A stretch of DNA of 64,000 nt from Microbulbifer sp. YPW1 (GCF_013367775.1 NZ_CP055157.1:1901001-1965000); one strand, 5' to 3'. Positions 34,802 to 44,432 are shown, counted from the stretch's first letter. Translations and numbers: made by a program. Notes: a model not told the origin generated them from the letters alone.

Positions 34802-36289
34802 TCACACAGAAAAATATTTCTGTGCGCAGGCCAGCGTACCTTCCGCATTCAGCTTATCCAGCCAGTCGGTCAACGCGCTTTGCAGACGCTCGCTGTTGCG
34901 CAGGTCGTCGCCGAACACCGGGGTATAAGCGAGGAACGCAGCAGCCATTGCAGCACTGCCTTCAGGCTTGTACTGATCGCACAGCGCCTTCAGTTCCGAT
35001 GCCAGCGGATCGGAAACCTCGATGGCATTTCCCTTTTCGTCCACTGCCGATACGTAGCGGATCCAGTTCGCCAGCGCGAAGCTCAGTACCTCGATAGGAC
35101 CATCGTTTTCCAGCTGATGGCGCAGGGTGCCCAGCCAGCGCTGCGGGATCTTCTGCGAACCGTCCATGGCAATCTGCCAGGTGCGGTGGCGCAACGCGCG
35201 GTTCTCGAAGCGTTCGATCAGTTCCGCCTGGTAGGCGGCAATATCGAAGTCCGCCGGCACATCAATGGAAGTCGTCGCTTCGGACTGCATGAAGTGCAGC
35301 GCCAGCTTATTGAACGCCGGCACCGCCATCACATCCGCCACCGTCTCACAGCCGGCCAGATAACCGCTGTAGGCCAGCATCGAATGGCTACCGTTCAGCA
35401 GGCGCAGTTTGATCAGCTCGTAGACCTCCACATCGTCTACCAGTGTCGCGCCGGCCTTGTCCCAAGCCGGGCGACCGCGCAGGAAATTGTCTTCCACCAC
35501 CCACTGCGCGAAAGGCTCCGCCATCACCGCCGCCTCATCGCGACAGCCGAGAATACTTTCCAGCTCCTCGCGATCTGCATCGGTAGTCGCGGGCACAATG
35601 CGGTCCACCATAGTGGCCGGAGTCGTGGTGTTCTCGGCAATCCACTCCGCCAGTTCCGCATCCACTTTCTCTGCGTACTGATTCAGCACTTTACCTAACA
35701 GCTTGCCGTTAGACGGCAGGTTGTCGCAGGACAGCACCGTAAAGCCCGGCAGGCCGCGGTCTTTGCGCAGCGCCAGCGCTCCCACGATATAACCCAGCGC
35801 AGACTTCGGTTGAGACGGATTGGCAAGATCGTGCACCACATCCGGGTGCTGCGGGTTCAGGTTGCCACTGGCCGGATCGTGGCAGTAGCCTTTTTCGGTA
35901 ATAGTCAGGGAAACAATGCGCACGCTCTCCTGAGCCAGTAGCTCCAGCAACTGCTGCGGGCTTTCCGGGCCCACATATACATCGCTGACCGCGCCAATAA
36001 TCTGCACCTTGGTGCCTGCATTGGACTTCTCGACGACGGAGTAGAGACCGTTCTGTGGCACCAGTTGATCGCGAACACCGGCGGAGCGCAGGCTCGCACC
36101 CACAATACCCCAGTCCTTTTCACCGGCGGCAATACGGTTTTCCGTGTACCACGCCTGGTGCGCGCGGTGGAATGCGCCGATACCGAGGTGCACGATGCCG
36201 GTAGTGACTTCGCTGCGGTCGTAGGCGGGTTTGATGACCTCTGCAGGGAGGTTTTCGAGAATACTGTTGTTGAGTCTTTGTTGGCTCAT
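34802..36289 (-). CDS. Mannitol-dehydrogenase-family uronate reductase (UxuB type)
   Basis: 495 residues from the ATG at 36289; an upstream in-frame start is ignored because no family resemblance precedes MSQQRLNN. Rossmann region VTTGIVHLGIGAFHRAHQAW, then VSLTITEKGYC, FTVLSCDNLPSNGKL, the catalytic block MVDRIVPATTDAD, EPFAQWVVEDNF and LRLLNGSHSMLAYSGYLAG. The best match I can recall is E. coli UxuB (fructuronate reductase), 486 residues. In operon order it follows uxaC on the minus strand, so it could reduce fructuronate, tagaturonate or both. A second relative is at 58411; no separate UxaB-type protein with its own start motif is in the window. Confidence 0.88.
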   Translation of the reverse strand: MSQQRLNNSILENLPAEVIKPAYDRSEVTTGIVHLGIGAFHRAHQAWYTENRIAAGEKDWGIVGASLRSAGVRDQLVPQNGLYSVVEKSNAGTKVQIIGAVSDVYVGPESPQQLLELLAQESVRIVSLTITEKGYCHDPASGNLNPQHPDVVHDLANPSQPKSALGYIVGALALRKDRGLPGFTVLSCDNLPSNGKLLGKVLNQYAEKVDAELAEWIAENTTTPATMVDRIVPATTDADREELESILGCRDEAAVMAEPFAQWVVEDNFLRGRPAWDKAGATLVDDVEVYELIKLRLLNGSHSMLAYSGYLAGCETVADVMAVPAFNKLALHFMQSEATTSIDVPADFDIAAYQAELIERFENRALRHRTWQIAMDGSQKIPQRWLGTLRHQLENDGPIEVLSFALANWIRYVSAVDEKGNAIEVSDPLASELKALCDQYKPEGSAAMAAAFLAYTPVFGDDLRNSERLQSALTDWLDKLNAEGTLACAQKYFSV

Positions 36290-36347
36290 TTTTTCTAACC
36301 TTTTTTGAGTAACATGCTGACGAAGCGGATTACTCAAAATTGAAGCT

Positions 36348-36453
36348 GGAGTGCTGGGCACCTGTTTTTGAAAGCGTGAGCGACAGTGATGTCGCTCACG
36401 CAGCGTACAGGGACGTATTCACAGCGGTTTCAAAAGCAGGTGCCCAGTGCTCC
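36348..36453 (-). repeat. 106-nt nested-hairpin repeat, copy C
   Basis: Outer arms of 26 nt (36348-36373 and 36428-36453) pair at 23 of 26 positions; inner stem of 11 bp GCGTGAGCGAC (36374-36384) with GTCGCTCACGC (36391-36401) around AGTGAT; core 36402-36427 differs from copy B at 4 positions. It lies between uxaC and the downstream reductase gene, both on the minus strand, and could set their relative expression. Confidence 0.9.
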
Positions 36454-36487
36454 GGCGCCACAGGCGTTGAAACAGGGCACCGCTGGA

Positions 36488-37903
36488 TCAGAGCTTGTAA
36501 GCCTTCTTCGCCAGGTTGTAGGCGAGATCTTCGGCCAGTTCGAAGGCTTCGTCTTCCTGCAGGCGGTGGTCGGAGACCAGCTGTGCCAGCCACACGCAGT
36601 CCATGCGGCGCGCCACATCGTGACGGGCGGGGATGGACAGGAACGCGCGGGTATCGTCATTGAAGCCGACGGTATTGTAGAAACCGGCAGTCTCGGTCAC
36701 CTGCTCGCGGAAACGGCGCATACCTTCCGGGCTGTCGTGGAACCACCAGGACGGACCCAGCTTCAGTGCCGGGTAGTGGCCCGCCAGCGGTGCCAGTTCG
36801 CGGCTGTAGCTGGTCTCATCCAGAGTAAACAGAATGATCGACAGGTTCGGCTCATTGCCTACCGCTTCCAGCAGCGGTTGCAGTGCGTGTACGTAATCCG
36901 TCTGCGAAGGAATGTCGCAGCCCTTGTCGCGACCAAAGCGCTCGAACACCACCTTGTTATGGTTGCGGAAAGAGCCCGGGTGAATCTGCATCACCAGGCC
37001 ATCCTCGATACTCATGCGCGCCATCTCGGTCAGCATCTGACCGCGGAACAGCTCCGCGTCTTCAGCGCTGCACTTGCCATCGCGCACCTTCAGGAACAGT
37101 GCTTCGGCCTCGGACGCCGACAGATTCGCCGTGGTCGCCGTCGGGTGGCCGTGGTCGGTAGAGGTCGCGCCCATTTTCTTGAAGAACTCGCGACGGTTGC
37201 GCAGTGCCGCCAGGTAACCGGACCAGGAGGAGGTATCCTCACCGGTGATTTCCGCCAGCTGCGCCAGGTTATCGGTAAAGCCCTCGAAATCCGGATCCAG
37301 CACCGGATCCGGACGGAAGGCAGTAATCACACGCCCTTTCCAGCCGCTGTCCAGAATCTTCTGGTGGTGACGCAAGTCATCCAGCGGGGATTCGGTGGTC
37401 GCGATCACCTCGATATTGAAACGCTCGAACAGTGCCCGTGGCAGAAACTCCGGCTGGCGCAGGTAGCTGTCGATGCGCTCGTAGTAGAGATCCGCGGTTT
37501 CTGAGCTCAGCTGCACGTCCAGCTCGAAGACATCGTGAAATACCGTATCCAGCCAGGTGCGCGACGGGGTGCCGCGGAACAGGTGGTAGTTGTCCGCCAG
37601 CAGCTGCCAGATCTTGCGCGGATCCTGTTCGACTTCGGAACCGTCTTGGGTGCGGATACCCAGGCTCTCCAGCGGGATACCCTGGGAATAGAGCATGCGG
37701 AACACATAGTGGTCCGGACGGATCAGCAGGTTGGTGGGGTTACCGAACGGCTGGTTCTCGGCAAACCAGGACGGATCCGTATGGCCGTGCGGGCTGATGA
37801 TCGGCAGGTCTTTTACGCTCTCGTAAAGTTTGCGGGCGATATCCCGGCTTACTTTATCGGCCGGAAACAGGCGGTCGGGATGCAGGATCAGAGGGCGTGT
37901 CAT
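36488..37903 (-). CDS. uxaC: Glucuronate/galacturonate isomerase
   Basis: 471 residues from the ATG at 37903; E. coli UxaC has 470. The amidohydrolase-like fold is intact with the metal-binding PIISPHGHTDPSWFAEN, YHLFRGTPSRTWLD, the ATTESPLDDLRHH block, EDGLVMQIHPGSFRNHN and GFNDDTRAFLSIPARHD. It isomerises D-galacturonate to D-tagaturonate and D-glucuronate to D-fructuronate in the cytoplasm. The next gene downstream is the reductase at 34802. A paired UxuR/ExuR-like operator at 38203 lies upstream. Confidence 0.95.
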   Translation of the reverse strand: MTRPLILHPDRLFPADKVSRDIARKLYESVKDLPIISPHGHTDPSWFAENQPFGNPTNLLIRPDHYVFRMLYSQGIPLESLGIRTQDGSEVEQDPRKIWQLLADNYHLFRGTPSRTWLDTVFHDVFELDVQLSSETADLYYERIDSYLRQPEFLPRALFERFNIEVIATTESPLDDLRHHQKILDSGWKGRVITAFRPDPVLDPDFEGFTDNLAQLAEITGEDTSSWSGYLAALRNRREFFKKMGATSTDHGHPTATTANLSASEAEALFLKVRDGKCSAEDAELFRGQMLTEMARMSIEDGLVMQIHPGSFRNHNKVVFERFGRDKGCDIPSQTDYVHALQPLLEAVGNEPNLSIILFTLDETSYSRELAPLAGHYPALKLGPSWWFHDSPEGMRRFREQVTETAGFYNTVGFNDDTRAFLSIPARHDVARRMDCVWLAQLVSDHRLQEDEAFELAEDLAYNLAKKAYKL

Positions 37904-38283
37904 GTTGGGTGCTTCCAGATTTCGGGTTTGCCATTTGGAGACGGAATCGGCTTCCTGTTCCGGCCCCACTTATTGTTGTGTGGTTTCGCCATCACCGCGA
38001 AAGTACAGGTAGTGCCTGCACCAATAAGAAAAAGCCCGGCTCGCGTCGCAGCAAACGGCGCGACGGGAGCGGGCGACATGCGCAAAATAAAGGCCGCGAG
38101 GTCCAAACCAGCCCTCGTGTGCCCGCTGCGCCAGACGATGGAGAAAACCTCGCTGCTGAGTCAAACGCGGTATCAGCAACGATTATTGCCATGTTGCCAA
38201 AAATTGGTTATACCAGTCAACCATTCTGGTAAGGCATTTTTGGTTTCTAGCTGGTCCAGGTAACTCTCCCTAGGCAAGGTTGG
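37904..38283. other. uxaC upstream region
   Basis: 380 bases between the uxaC start and the stop of the TonB receptor gene. Apart from the paired operator at 38203-38235 it has no gene I accept. A 68-codon minus-strand frame ends in an ATGA overlap with the uxaC start but looks non-coding. Confidence 0.5.
38203..38235. promoter_or_regulatory. Paired UxuR/ExuR-like operator before uxaC
   Basis: ATTGGTTATACC, 12 bases, then TGGTAAGGC: 33 nt in total. The element at 61178-61210 before kdgK has the same two blocks at exactly the same spacing. Confidence 0.7.
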
Positions 38284-41196
38284 TTACATCTTGTACTGAA
38301 CACCGAAGAAGTACCGCGCACCGCTAAACTCCACGCGATTGTATCCACCTTCCGCAACCCGGTACTCGGTGTAGGGCTCGTTGGTCAGGTTGATGCCCTG
38401 CAGCTTGAGCTGCAGGTTTTTGTTCAGACGGTAAGAGAGCGACAGATCCAGCGAGCTGGTATCGTCGACAAATCGGTTCGTCTGGCCAAAGTCGCTGCCG
38501 AAGGGCTTCAGGTAGTCGGAGCGGTACTTGTAGGAAAGGCGGCTGGTAAAGCCGTAGTTCTCCCAGAAGACCTCTGCGTTATAACTCTTCTTCGAAAATC
38601 CCGGCAGGTTGGCTGCGGAAATGACCACGTCATCGGTGATCTCGGAGCCGTTCTCGAAATAGTCGAAGTCGGTATCCGCGATGTTCAGGCCAGCCAGCAC
38701 ACCCAGGCCATCCAGGGGCTCAGGAAGATTGCTGAACGCGTGTTGCGCGGTGAGTTCAATGCCCGAGATACTGGAGGACTCATCGCTGTTCTGGATCAGA
38801 CCGTCGATGTTCATCGCGATCATTTCTCCGTTGATTGCAAATGACTCCTGCACCTCACTGGAGTCTGCGACTTCCAGGCCGGCTTTGAATTCCTTGTAAT
38901 AGTAGGCACCGGACAGCATGGAATCTTCCGATGGATACCAGGCCAGTGACAGGTCGAAGTTGCGGGATTCAATCGCTTCCAGGTTCGGGTTGCCCAGCGC
39001 CGTTACCGAGCCGTTTTCAATAGCGGCCTGGACGCTGGAGAACTCCTCCTCGCCATCACCGAGATCCAGGTCCCGACCTGCACCCATCCACCACATATCC
39101 GGCCGTGAAATAGCGCTGTAGGCTGCTGCGCGCAGTTGTACCGTTTCGGTCAGGCCCAAGTTGACGTTCACGCTGGGAAGGATATTCAGGTAGCGATTGC
39201 CGTAGGTCTCGCGGGTGAGCGAGTCAGCAATCTCGGTAATCAGCACGCTATCGTCGGAGGCGTCACCCGGTGTGCCGGCGTCGTTGTTGGTAACGGCGTA
39301 ACTCTGGCGGTAGCCCACGGACTCGATATCCGTCTGCACCGCGCGGATGCCGATATTGCCCGACACATCAATCCCGCCAATCTGCGTGTAGTAATTCAGT
39401 TTCACAAAGGCTGACTGCACCTGCTCGGTCAGGTTGACGTCGCCGGCGCTGGGCGCTTCGGGGCTGAGCGCCCAGTCTTCATCACCCAGCATCAGGTCAT
39501 AGGCACACAGGGTGTCGTAAGTCGCCCACTGGTCAAAGCTGCTGCCCGCGTCTTCCCCATAACCTTTTTGCGGGTAATCGGTGGCGCATTCCGTGGCGAT
39601 GACGGACACATCGGCGAAGTTGGTATCGGTGTACTCGGTGCGGTCTTCGCCGTAGTTGTTGTGTTCGTGGGAAGACAGGCGGAAGCCGGCTTCCACGGAT
39701 TTGATCAGGTCACCATCAATGTCGTAGACACCACTGAAGGCGACGGCCGATATATCATCCTTGACTTCCATTTCGCCGTAGCGAGCCCGCTGGTTGGCAC
39801 CGTAGAAGCTGTAGTCGTTCAGAATGTCATTGTCCAACGCGGTTTCTGTGGGGTTGTCCGGGTCCTCATACAGGGTGACCGTTGCCCACTCGTCGCCACC
39901 GGTACCGCGGGTATCAAAGTCGTACCAGACACGATCGGAGCGGAAACGCGTTTGCCAGGTTTCCTGATAGCGGGTAGTGGCGGAGTAGGAGAGATCCGCA
40001 TTCAGCACCAGTCGATCTGTTGCCGCCCACTCGAAGTTGAGCCCGCCACCCGCGTAGTCTTCATCGCGCTCGCGGAATTCGCCGTAGCTGCTCACGCGGG
40101 ATTCCCCGGTATAGGAGGTCAGGGCGTGTGCATCATTGGTGGTCCAGTTGCTGATTCGGCGGCGACCGTCATCGAAGTAAAGGTCGTGGCGATCCTCGTA
40201 ATAGAAGCGGTTGGACCATTGCGCGTCCGCGGTGATGTTCCAGTCATCGTTCGGCTGCCATTGCAGCGTGGTCATGACCGCATCGCGGGTTTCTTCCGAC
40301 TCCATTTGACGGAAGTAAAACGCATTGGGAATAAAGTAGTAATCGCCTTCAGCAGCGGGTCCACCGTTTGCCGCGGCATTGTCGTCACTCCATGAGCAAT
40401 TGCTGCCGCCGTCCAGGAAGCGGTCGGAGTTACAGTTGCGCAGCGTCGAGCTGGTGTTGAAGCTTTCTTCCGGGGTTGAAGAGTCGTGTCCGGCGTAACC
40501 GATGGCAAAGCCAATGGTACCGATGTCGGTATCAAACACGTCGGTGAATGAAATGGAGCTCCGGTACCCCATACCGTTGTCGCCATTCAGCTTCGCATCG
40601 TACTCGTTGTAGTTGCCGCGCAGTTCCGCCTGGAACCGCTGCTTGCCGTAATCGATGGGGCGGATGCTCTGCAGATCGATGAGGCCGGCAACACCGCCTT
40701 CCAGCAAATCAGAGGATTGCGACTTGTACACCACAGCGCCGTTCACCAGCTCGGACGGGAACTGGGAAAAGGCGACCGCGCGGTTACCGCTGCCGGAAGA
40801 AATCTCACGGCCGTTGTAGGTGGAATAACCCAGGAATGGCCCGAGGCCACGTACAGAAATTTCACTGGCATTACCTTTGAAGCGGTCGCCGGTAACGCCG
40901 ACGATGCGCTCCAGGGTTTCCGCGACCGACAAATCGGGAAGGCTGCCCATTTCCGCTGCAGAAATAACATCGACGATGGTTTCCGCATCGCGCTTGATAT
41001 CAATCGAGTTGCGCAGCGTGTCGCGCAGGCTGCCGGTCACGGTGATTTCTTCGAGCTCGTCCTGGTCGCCGCTTTCCTGTGCCTGGGCCTGTGCCAGAGA
41101 TGCGTTAAGGGCGACGGATGCGATCGTCAGTGCCAGCAGGCGCTTGGAAAACTTGGTGCGCTCGGCGGCAGGGGTATGGTGATTGTGGTTGCTCAT
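38284..41196 (-). CDS. TonB-dependent outer-membrane receptor (second)
   Basis: 970 residues from the ATG at 41196 with AGGAGC upstream. A long signal region (about 20-42) ends SLAQAQAQ, followed by EEITVTGSLRDTL, the plug with VDVISAAEMGSLPDLSVAETLERIVGV and EISVRGLGPFLGY, then the barrel ending FFGVQYKM. The terminal residue is methionine rather than the usual aromatic, preceded by Tyr. It is divergent from the beta-helix gene at 41374 and shares an operator with it, so the pair probably serves the same oligosaccharide. Confidence 0.92.
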   Translation of the reverse strand: MSNHNHHTPAAERTKFSKRLLALTIASVALNASLAQAQAQESGDQDELEEITVTGSLRDTLRNSIDIKRDAETIVDVISAAEMGSLPDLSVAETLERIVGVTGDRFKGNASEISVRGLGPFLGYSTYNGREISSGSGNRAVAFSQFPSELVNGAVVYKSQSSDLLEGGVAGLIDLQSIRPIDYGKQRFQAELRGNYNEYDAKLNGDNGMGYRSSISFTDVFDTDIGTIGFAIGYAGHDSSTPEESFNTSSTLRNCNSDRFLDGGSNCSWSDDNAAANGGPAAEGDYYFIPNAFYFRQMESEETRDAVMTTLQWQPNDDWNITADAQWSNRFYYEDRHDLYFDDGRRRISNWTTNDAHALTSYTGESRVSSYGEFRERDEDYAGGGLNFEWAATDRLVLNADLSYSATTRYQETWQTRFRSDRVWYDFDTRGTGGDEWATVTLYEDPDNPTETALDNDILNDYSFYGANQRARYGEMEVKDDISAVAFSGVYDIDGDLIKSVEAGFRLSSHEHNNYGEDRTEYTDTNFADVSVIATECATDYPQKGYGEDAGSSFDQWATYDTLCAYDLMLGDEDWALSPEAPSAGDVNLTEQVQSAFVKLNYYTQIGGIDVSGNIGIRAVQTDIESVGYRQSYAVTNNDAGTPGDASDDSVLITEIADSLTRETYGNRYLNILPSVNVNLGLTETVQLRAAAYSAISRPDMWWMGAGRDLDLGDGEEEFSSVQAAIENGSVTALGNPNLEAIESRNFDLSLAWYPSEDSMLSGAYYYKEFKAGLEVADSSEVQESFAINGEMIAMNIDGLIQNSDESSSISGIELTAQHAFSNLPEPLDGLGVLAGLNIADTDFDYFENGSEITDDVVISAANLPGFSKKSYNAEVFWENYGFTSRLSYKYRSDYLKPFGSDFGQTNRFVDDTSSLDLSLSYRLNKNLQLKLQGINLTNEPYTEYRVAEGGYNRVEFSGARYFFGVQYKM

Positions 41197-41310
41197 CAAA
41201 GCTCCTGCGTATTTATTGTTGTCTCAGCGTGGGTATGCCAGCCACTGGAAATCAGCACTTCTTCCGTGGCGGTGTGATAGCCGCTGCCAGTATGAATCAT
41301 GAGAGGCTGA

Positions 41311-41329
41311 TGGTAAAGTGGCATGACCA
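41311..41329. promoter_or_regulatory. 19-bp uronate operator, TonB receptor / beta-helix divergent pair
   Basis: TGGTAAAGTGGCATGACCA, fitting the recurrent consensus TGGTnAnGTGGynnTACCA with one deviation. It lies 115 bases from the receptor start and 45 from the beta-helix gene start. Confidence 0.7.
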
Positions 41330-41373
41330 TCTTACACTGCCTGTTGTGGCGACAAATATTCGGGGGTTGCGCT

Positions 41374-43104
41374 TTGAACCACGCCTGGGAAGCGACTGAA
41401 AAAGTAACAAAATCAATAGCATGTGCGGCGCTTGCGGCATTGTTCTGTGGGGCCAGCGGGTCGGCACTGGCGATGGCGGAAAGTAGGGAGGTAGCAAAAG
41501 CCGTGCGCGCGGCTGACCTGCCTGTGCAGGACCTGCCCGATTTTTCCTACGCTGGCTTCAGAAATGGCGCCACAGCACCGGGGGTTGAAGTCCAGGCTTC
41601 ATTGGACGTTACCGATTTTGGCGCGGTACCCGATGACGGACTGGATGACTCCAGGGCCTTCCTCGCAGCTCTGGCGGCTGCGGATACCGTTGAAGGAGCG
41701 GTTGCCATCGAAATACCGGCCGGGCGCTTCATTGTCAGTGAAATTTTGTACCTGCAGCGTGACAACCTGGTGCTCCGGGGGGCGGGTAACCAGAAGACCC
41801 GCCTGTATTTTCCGCGGCCGCTGCGTTTCCTGCCGGATCCGCCAGAACTGGCCGAGCTCCGTGAGTACCTGACCGAGATGGACAAGCGCCAGCGGGAGAA
41901 GCACAACAATATAGACCTGCCATTTACCCAGTACGCCTGGGCCGGTGGCTACATCTGGGCGCGCAAGCCCGGAGAGCGCGTCAAGGCGTATCTGGACAAT
42001 TACGACGCGCCGGCGTCGGTGAAAGCATTACCACTTGCGGGAACGCAGGGTGAGCGTTGGCTGACCGTGAAATCCGCAGATCATCTGCAAGCGGGGCAGA
42101 TCATCAACCTGAACTGGTATAACCGCAGCGGGCGCGATTCGGCACTGCTCGAATCCCTGTATCCGGGCATCGACAAAATAGGCAGTCACCACTGGGAATT
42201 CCCGTCGCGGCCACTGGTATCACAGGCCTCCAGGATTGCGGCCATCGACGGCAACAAAATCGAGCTTACTGACCCCCTGTTGCTCGATATCCAGGGGTTC
42301 ACCACGGAAATCACCGAGAAGGCGTATCTGCAGAATGTTGGCCTGGAAGGTTTTGCCATCGAGTTTCCGCAGTCCGCGTATGTGGCGCACCATGTGGAGC
42401 AGGGTTTTAACGCTATCTACCTGACGCGGGTATACGACGGCTGGGTGCAAGACGTGGACATCATCAATGCGGACAGCGGCGTCCTGACGGAAGAAGTTGC
42501 CAACCTGACCATCAGTAATGTGACCACATCCGGCGAGCACAAGGCGCACTACAGTGTTGCCATGGGGGATACGCACAATGTGCTGGTGGAAAACCTGCAC
42601 GTGCAGAATCTGGTGATCCACCCACTGAGCTTCAATACGTTCTCCACCAAGAGTGTGTATACGGGCTGTATCGTCGACCAGCGTCCGATTCTGGATCAAC
42701 ACTCCGGGGCCAATCACCAGAACCTGTTTGACAATATCGCGATGTATGCGGAGTTAAACGAACAGGAGCTGAGCGAGCGCAAATATCCAGCCTTCAAGGG
42801 CGGTGGCGCCGGCTACTGGAAACCGACGCACGGCGCGGACAATACTTTCTGGAATATCAGGCTAATTCTTTCCGGCGTGCCGGAAGAGAAAGCGATGATT
42901 ACTCTGGATGGCGTATCGGATGGGCCCAAGGCGAATATTTATGGTGTGCATGGGAACCGAAAGATAGCGATTGATTACGGTCCCAACGCCGATATTGATG
43001 CGGTAAACCAGGTGATCCGTGATCAGCCATCGCTCTATCAGCTGCAGCTATCAAGGCGCCTCTCGAACACAGCGTCTGTCAGCGCGAAGACTCCCGCCCA
43101 ATAA
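41374..43104 (+). CDS. Secreted right-handed beta-helix protein, pectate-lyase-like
   Basis: 576 residues if it starts at the TTG at 41374 (GGGGGT upstream); an ATG at 41323 overlaps the operator and is unlikely. A signal segment SIACAALAALFCGASGSALA is followed by DVTDFGAVPDDGLDDSRAFLAAL, the classic start of Pfam pectate-lyase-3 beta-helix domains, then IEIPAGRFIVSE. Later turns (GFAIEFPQSAYVAHHVEQGFN; LTISNVTTSGEHKAH) continue the helix. The catalytic class (lyase or hydrolase) cannot be read off; GH28-type Asp motifs are absent. Neighbours point to uronate-containing polysaccharide. A terminator follows at 43122. Confidence 0.78.
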   Translation: MNHAWEATEKVTKSIACAALAALFCGASGSALAMAESREVAKAVRAADLPVQDLPDFSYAGFRNGATAPGVEVQASLDVTDFGAVPDDGLDDSRAFLAALAAADTVEGAVAIEIPAGRFIVSEILYLQRDNLVLRGAGNQKTRLYFPRPLRFLPDPPELAELREYLTEMDKRQREKHNNIDLPFTQYAWAGGYIWARKPGERVKAYLDNYDAPASVKALPLAGTQGERWLTVKSADHLQAGQIINLNWYNRSGRDSALLESLYPGIDKIGSHHWEFPSRPLVSQASRIAAIDGNKIELTDPLLLDIQGFTTEITEKAYLQNVGLEGFAIEFPQSAYVAHHVEQGFNAIYLTRVYDGWVQDVDIINADSGVLTEEVANLTISNVTTSGEHKAHYSVAMGDTHNVLVENLHVQNLVIHPLSFNTFSTKSVYTGCIVDQRPILDQHSGANHQNLFDNIAMYAELNEQELSERKYPAFKGGGAGYWKPTHGADNTFWNIRLILSGVPEEKAMITLDGVSDGPKANIYGVHGNRKIAIDYGPNADIDAVNQVIRDQPSLYQLQLSRRLSNTASVSAKTPAQ

Positions 43105-43121
43105 GCGGTTTCAGGAACAAG

Positions 43122-43152
43122 CAGGCCAATCAATGATTGGCCTGATTTTTTT
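43122..43152 (+). terminator. Intrinsic terminator of beta-helix gene
   Basis: CAGGCCAATC (43122-43131) pairs with GATTGGCCTG (43135-43144), then seven T residues. Confidence 0.88.
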
Positions 43153-43159
43153 GGGGGGA

Positions 43160-44353
43160 TTACTGGATTGGCCATAACCGCGGATCGGTTTCGACGATGG
43201 TTTCACCTCTGTCGCGATGGATTTTCTCCAGTGCCCGGCTGAAAATGGCATCGCCGTAGGCATTCTGTGCGTAGTACATGGTGGCATGTGCGGCTTTGAT
43301 ATCCATGCCATACAGTTCCTTGAACGGCCAGCCCTCAGGCTCCAGCAGATAGTTTGCAATCAGGGCGTATCCACGACGTAAGCTGATATCGTCATTTTCA
43401 TACCCCCAGATATCCACGCCGAGCTGCCGGCCAAATTGTCCCAGCAGGTTATAGGCCTCCAGGTTGAAATTGGCATAGTGCCAGGGACGGGTGCGCTCGA
43501 ATTCCGCCGGTTGCTTGCCCGCTGTGTCAAAGTGCTGGGCAATCCTCCGCTCGCGGGTTACCTGTAGCTGGGCGCGCGCGGTATCCAGATCTCCGACAAA
43601 CAGTGCGAAGGCAACAACCTGGGCATCGAACCAGGTGCCGTGGTTGTTGTGCCAGTGGTTTTCCGCCTTGCCGTTTTCACTGGTCAGCATCCAGTGATTA
43701 AGCTCGGAAAACCACTGGATGACGCTGTCGCGGTCTTTCTCTTCGATTAGATTTCCCAGCAGTTGAACCGTATCCGGAATGTGGATCAGGAAGCGGCCCT
43801 CGATAATGCCAAAACCGCGTCCATCGGCGACGCCGGGTACCGCCTGCGCATGCTCGAAATTGGGGTTCATGCGGGTAGCCGGATGGATAAACCAGGCATG
43901 CAGGTGTTGAACCGCAGTTTCGCCATAGCGTCGATCGCCGGTCAGGTGGTAGGCGACGGCAAGGTTGCTCACATCCCGTGCGAAAGCGCGCAGTAGCTGG
44001 CTGTCGGGGATCTGTTCCAGGGTTGCGTAGTTGCGCTCACCGTCTTTGCGAATAAAGGGAAGCCCGTCTTCTGTATCCGGGTTGGGCCACCAGTAGGGGC
44101 CGATACTGAAATAGTCATGGGGATTGCCGCTGGCGGGCAGCCGCTTTTTCTGGGTGACAGACCGGATCGGGCTCTCGAGGGCGGCATTGGCGCGTTCGAT
44201 CAGCAACGCAAAAGCTGGTTCTTGCGGCTGGTTCGGTTGCTGTTTCAGCGCTTGCAGAGCGGCTGCATCATACAGCGCGAGCTCTGTGGGCTTGGAAAAA
44301 GCTGCTAGAGGAAGAGTCAGCAGAAAAATAAGGCAGGGTAGGACTTTGTGCAT
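43160..44353 (-). CDS. Secreted alginate-lyase-superfamily protein (PL38-like)
   Basis: 397 residues from the ATG at 44353 (GGAG eight bases upstream). A signal peptide MHKVLPCLIFLLTLPLAAFS leads into an (alpha/alpha) toroid of the alginate-lyase superfamily: HDYFSIGPYWWPNPDTEDG, FARDVSNLAVAYHLTGD, then NHWHNNHGTWFDAQ with the conserved Asn-His, and a C-terminal ...RPWHYANFNLEAYNLLGQ. PL38 enzymes that I know act on polyglucuronate; other members act on alginate. Inference: it cleaves a (glucu)uronate polymer in the periplasm. It is probably co-transcribed with the TonB receptor upstream, with a terminator between them. Confidence 0.8.
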   Translation of the reverse strand: MHKVLPCLIFLLTLPLAAFSKPTELALYDAAALQALKQQPNQPQEPAFALLIERANAALESPIRSVTQKKRLPASGNPHDYFSIGPYWWPNPDTEDGLPFIRKDGERNYATLEQIPDSQLLRAFARDVSNLAVAYHLTGDRRYGETAVQHLHAWFIHPATRMNPNFEHAQAVPGVADGRGFGIIEGRFLIHIPDTVQLLGNLIEEKDRDSVIQWFSELNHWMLTSENGKAENHWHNNHGTWFDAQVVAFALFVGDLDTARAQLQVTRERRIAQHFDTAGKQPAEFERTRPWHYANFNLEAYNLLGQFGRQLGVDIWGYENDDISLRRGYALIANYLLEPEGWPFKELYGMDIKAAHATMYYAQNAYGDAIFSRALEKIHRDRGETIVETDPRLWPIQ

Positions 44354-44432
44354 AATGAAACTCCGCACGCCGCAGTTCCGCACTGGTTCAGATTGTGATG
44401 GACTGCAGTCTTTTCTGTGAAGATCGAGGGGT

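Noticed and set aside
36386..37504. 372-codon plus-strand frame opposite uxaC
   Set aside because: Shadow of a gene with complete family motifs on the other strand; no protein-like features.
37900..38106. 68-codon minus-strand frame overlapping the uxaC start by ATGA
   Set aside because: The overlap is suggestive of a coupled leader, but the peptide is basic, low in complexity and has no recognised feature; a chance frame is more likely.
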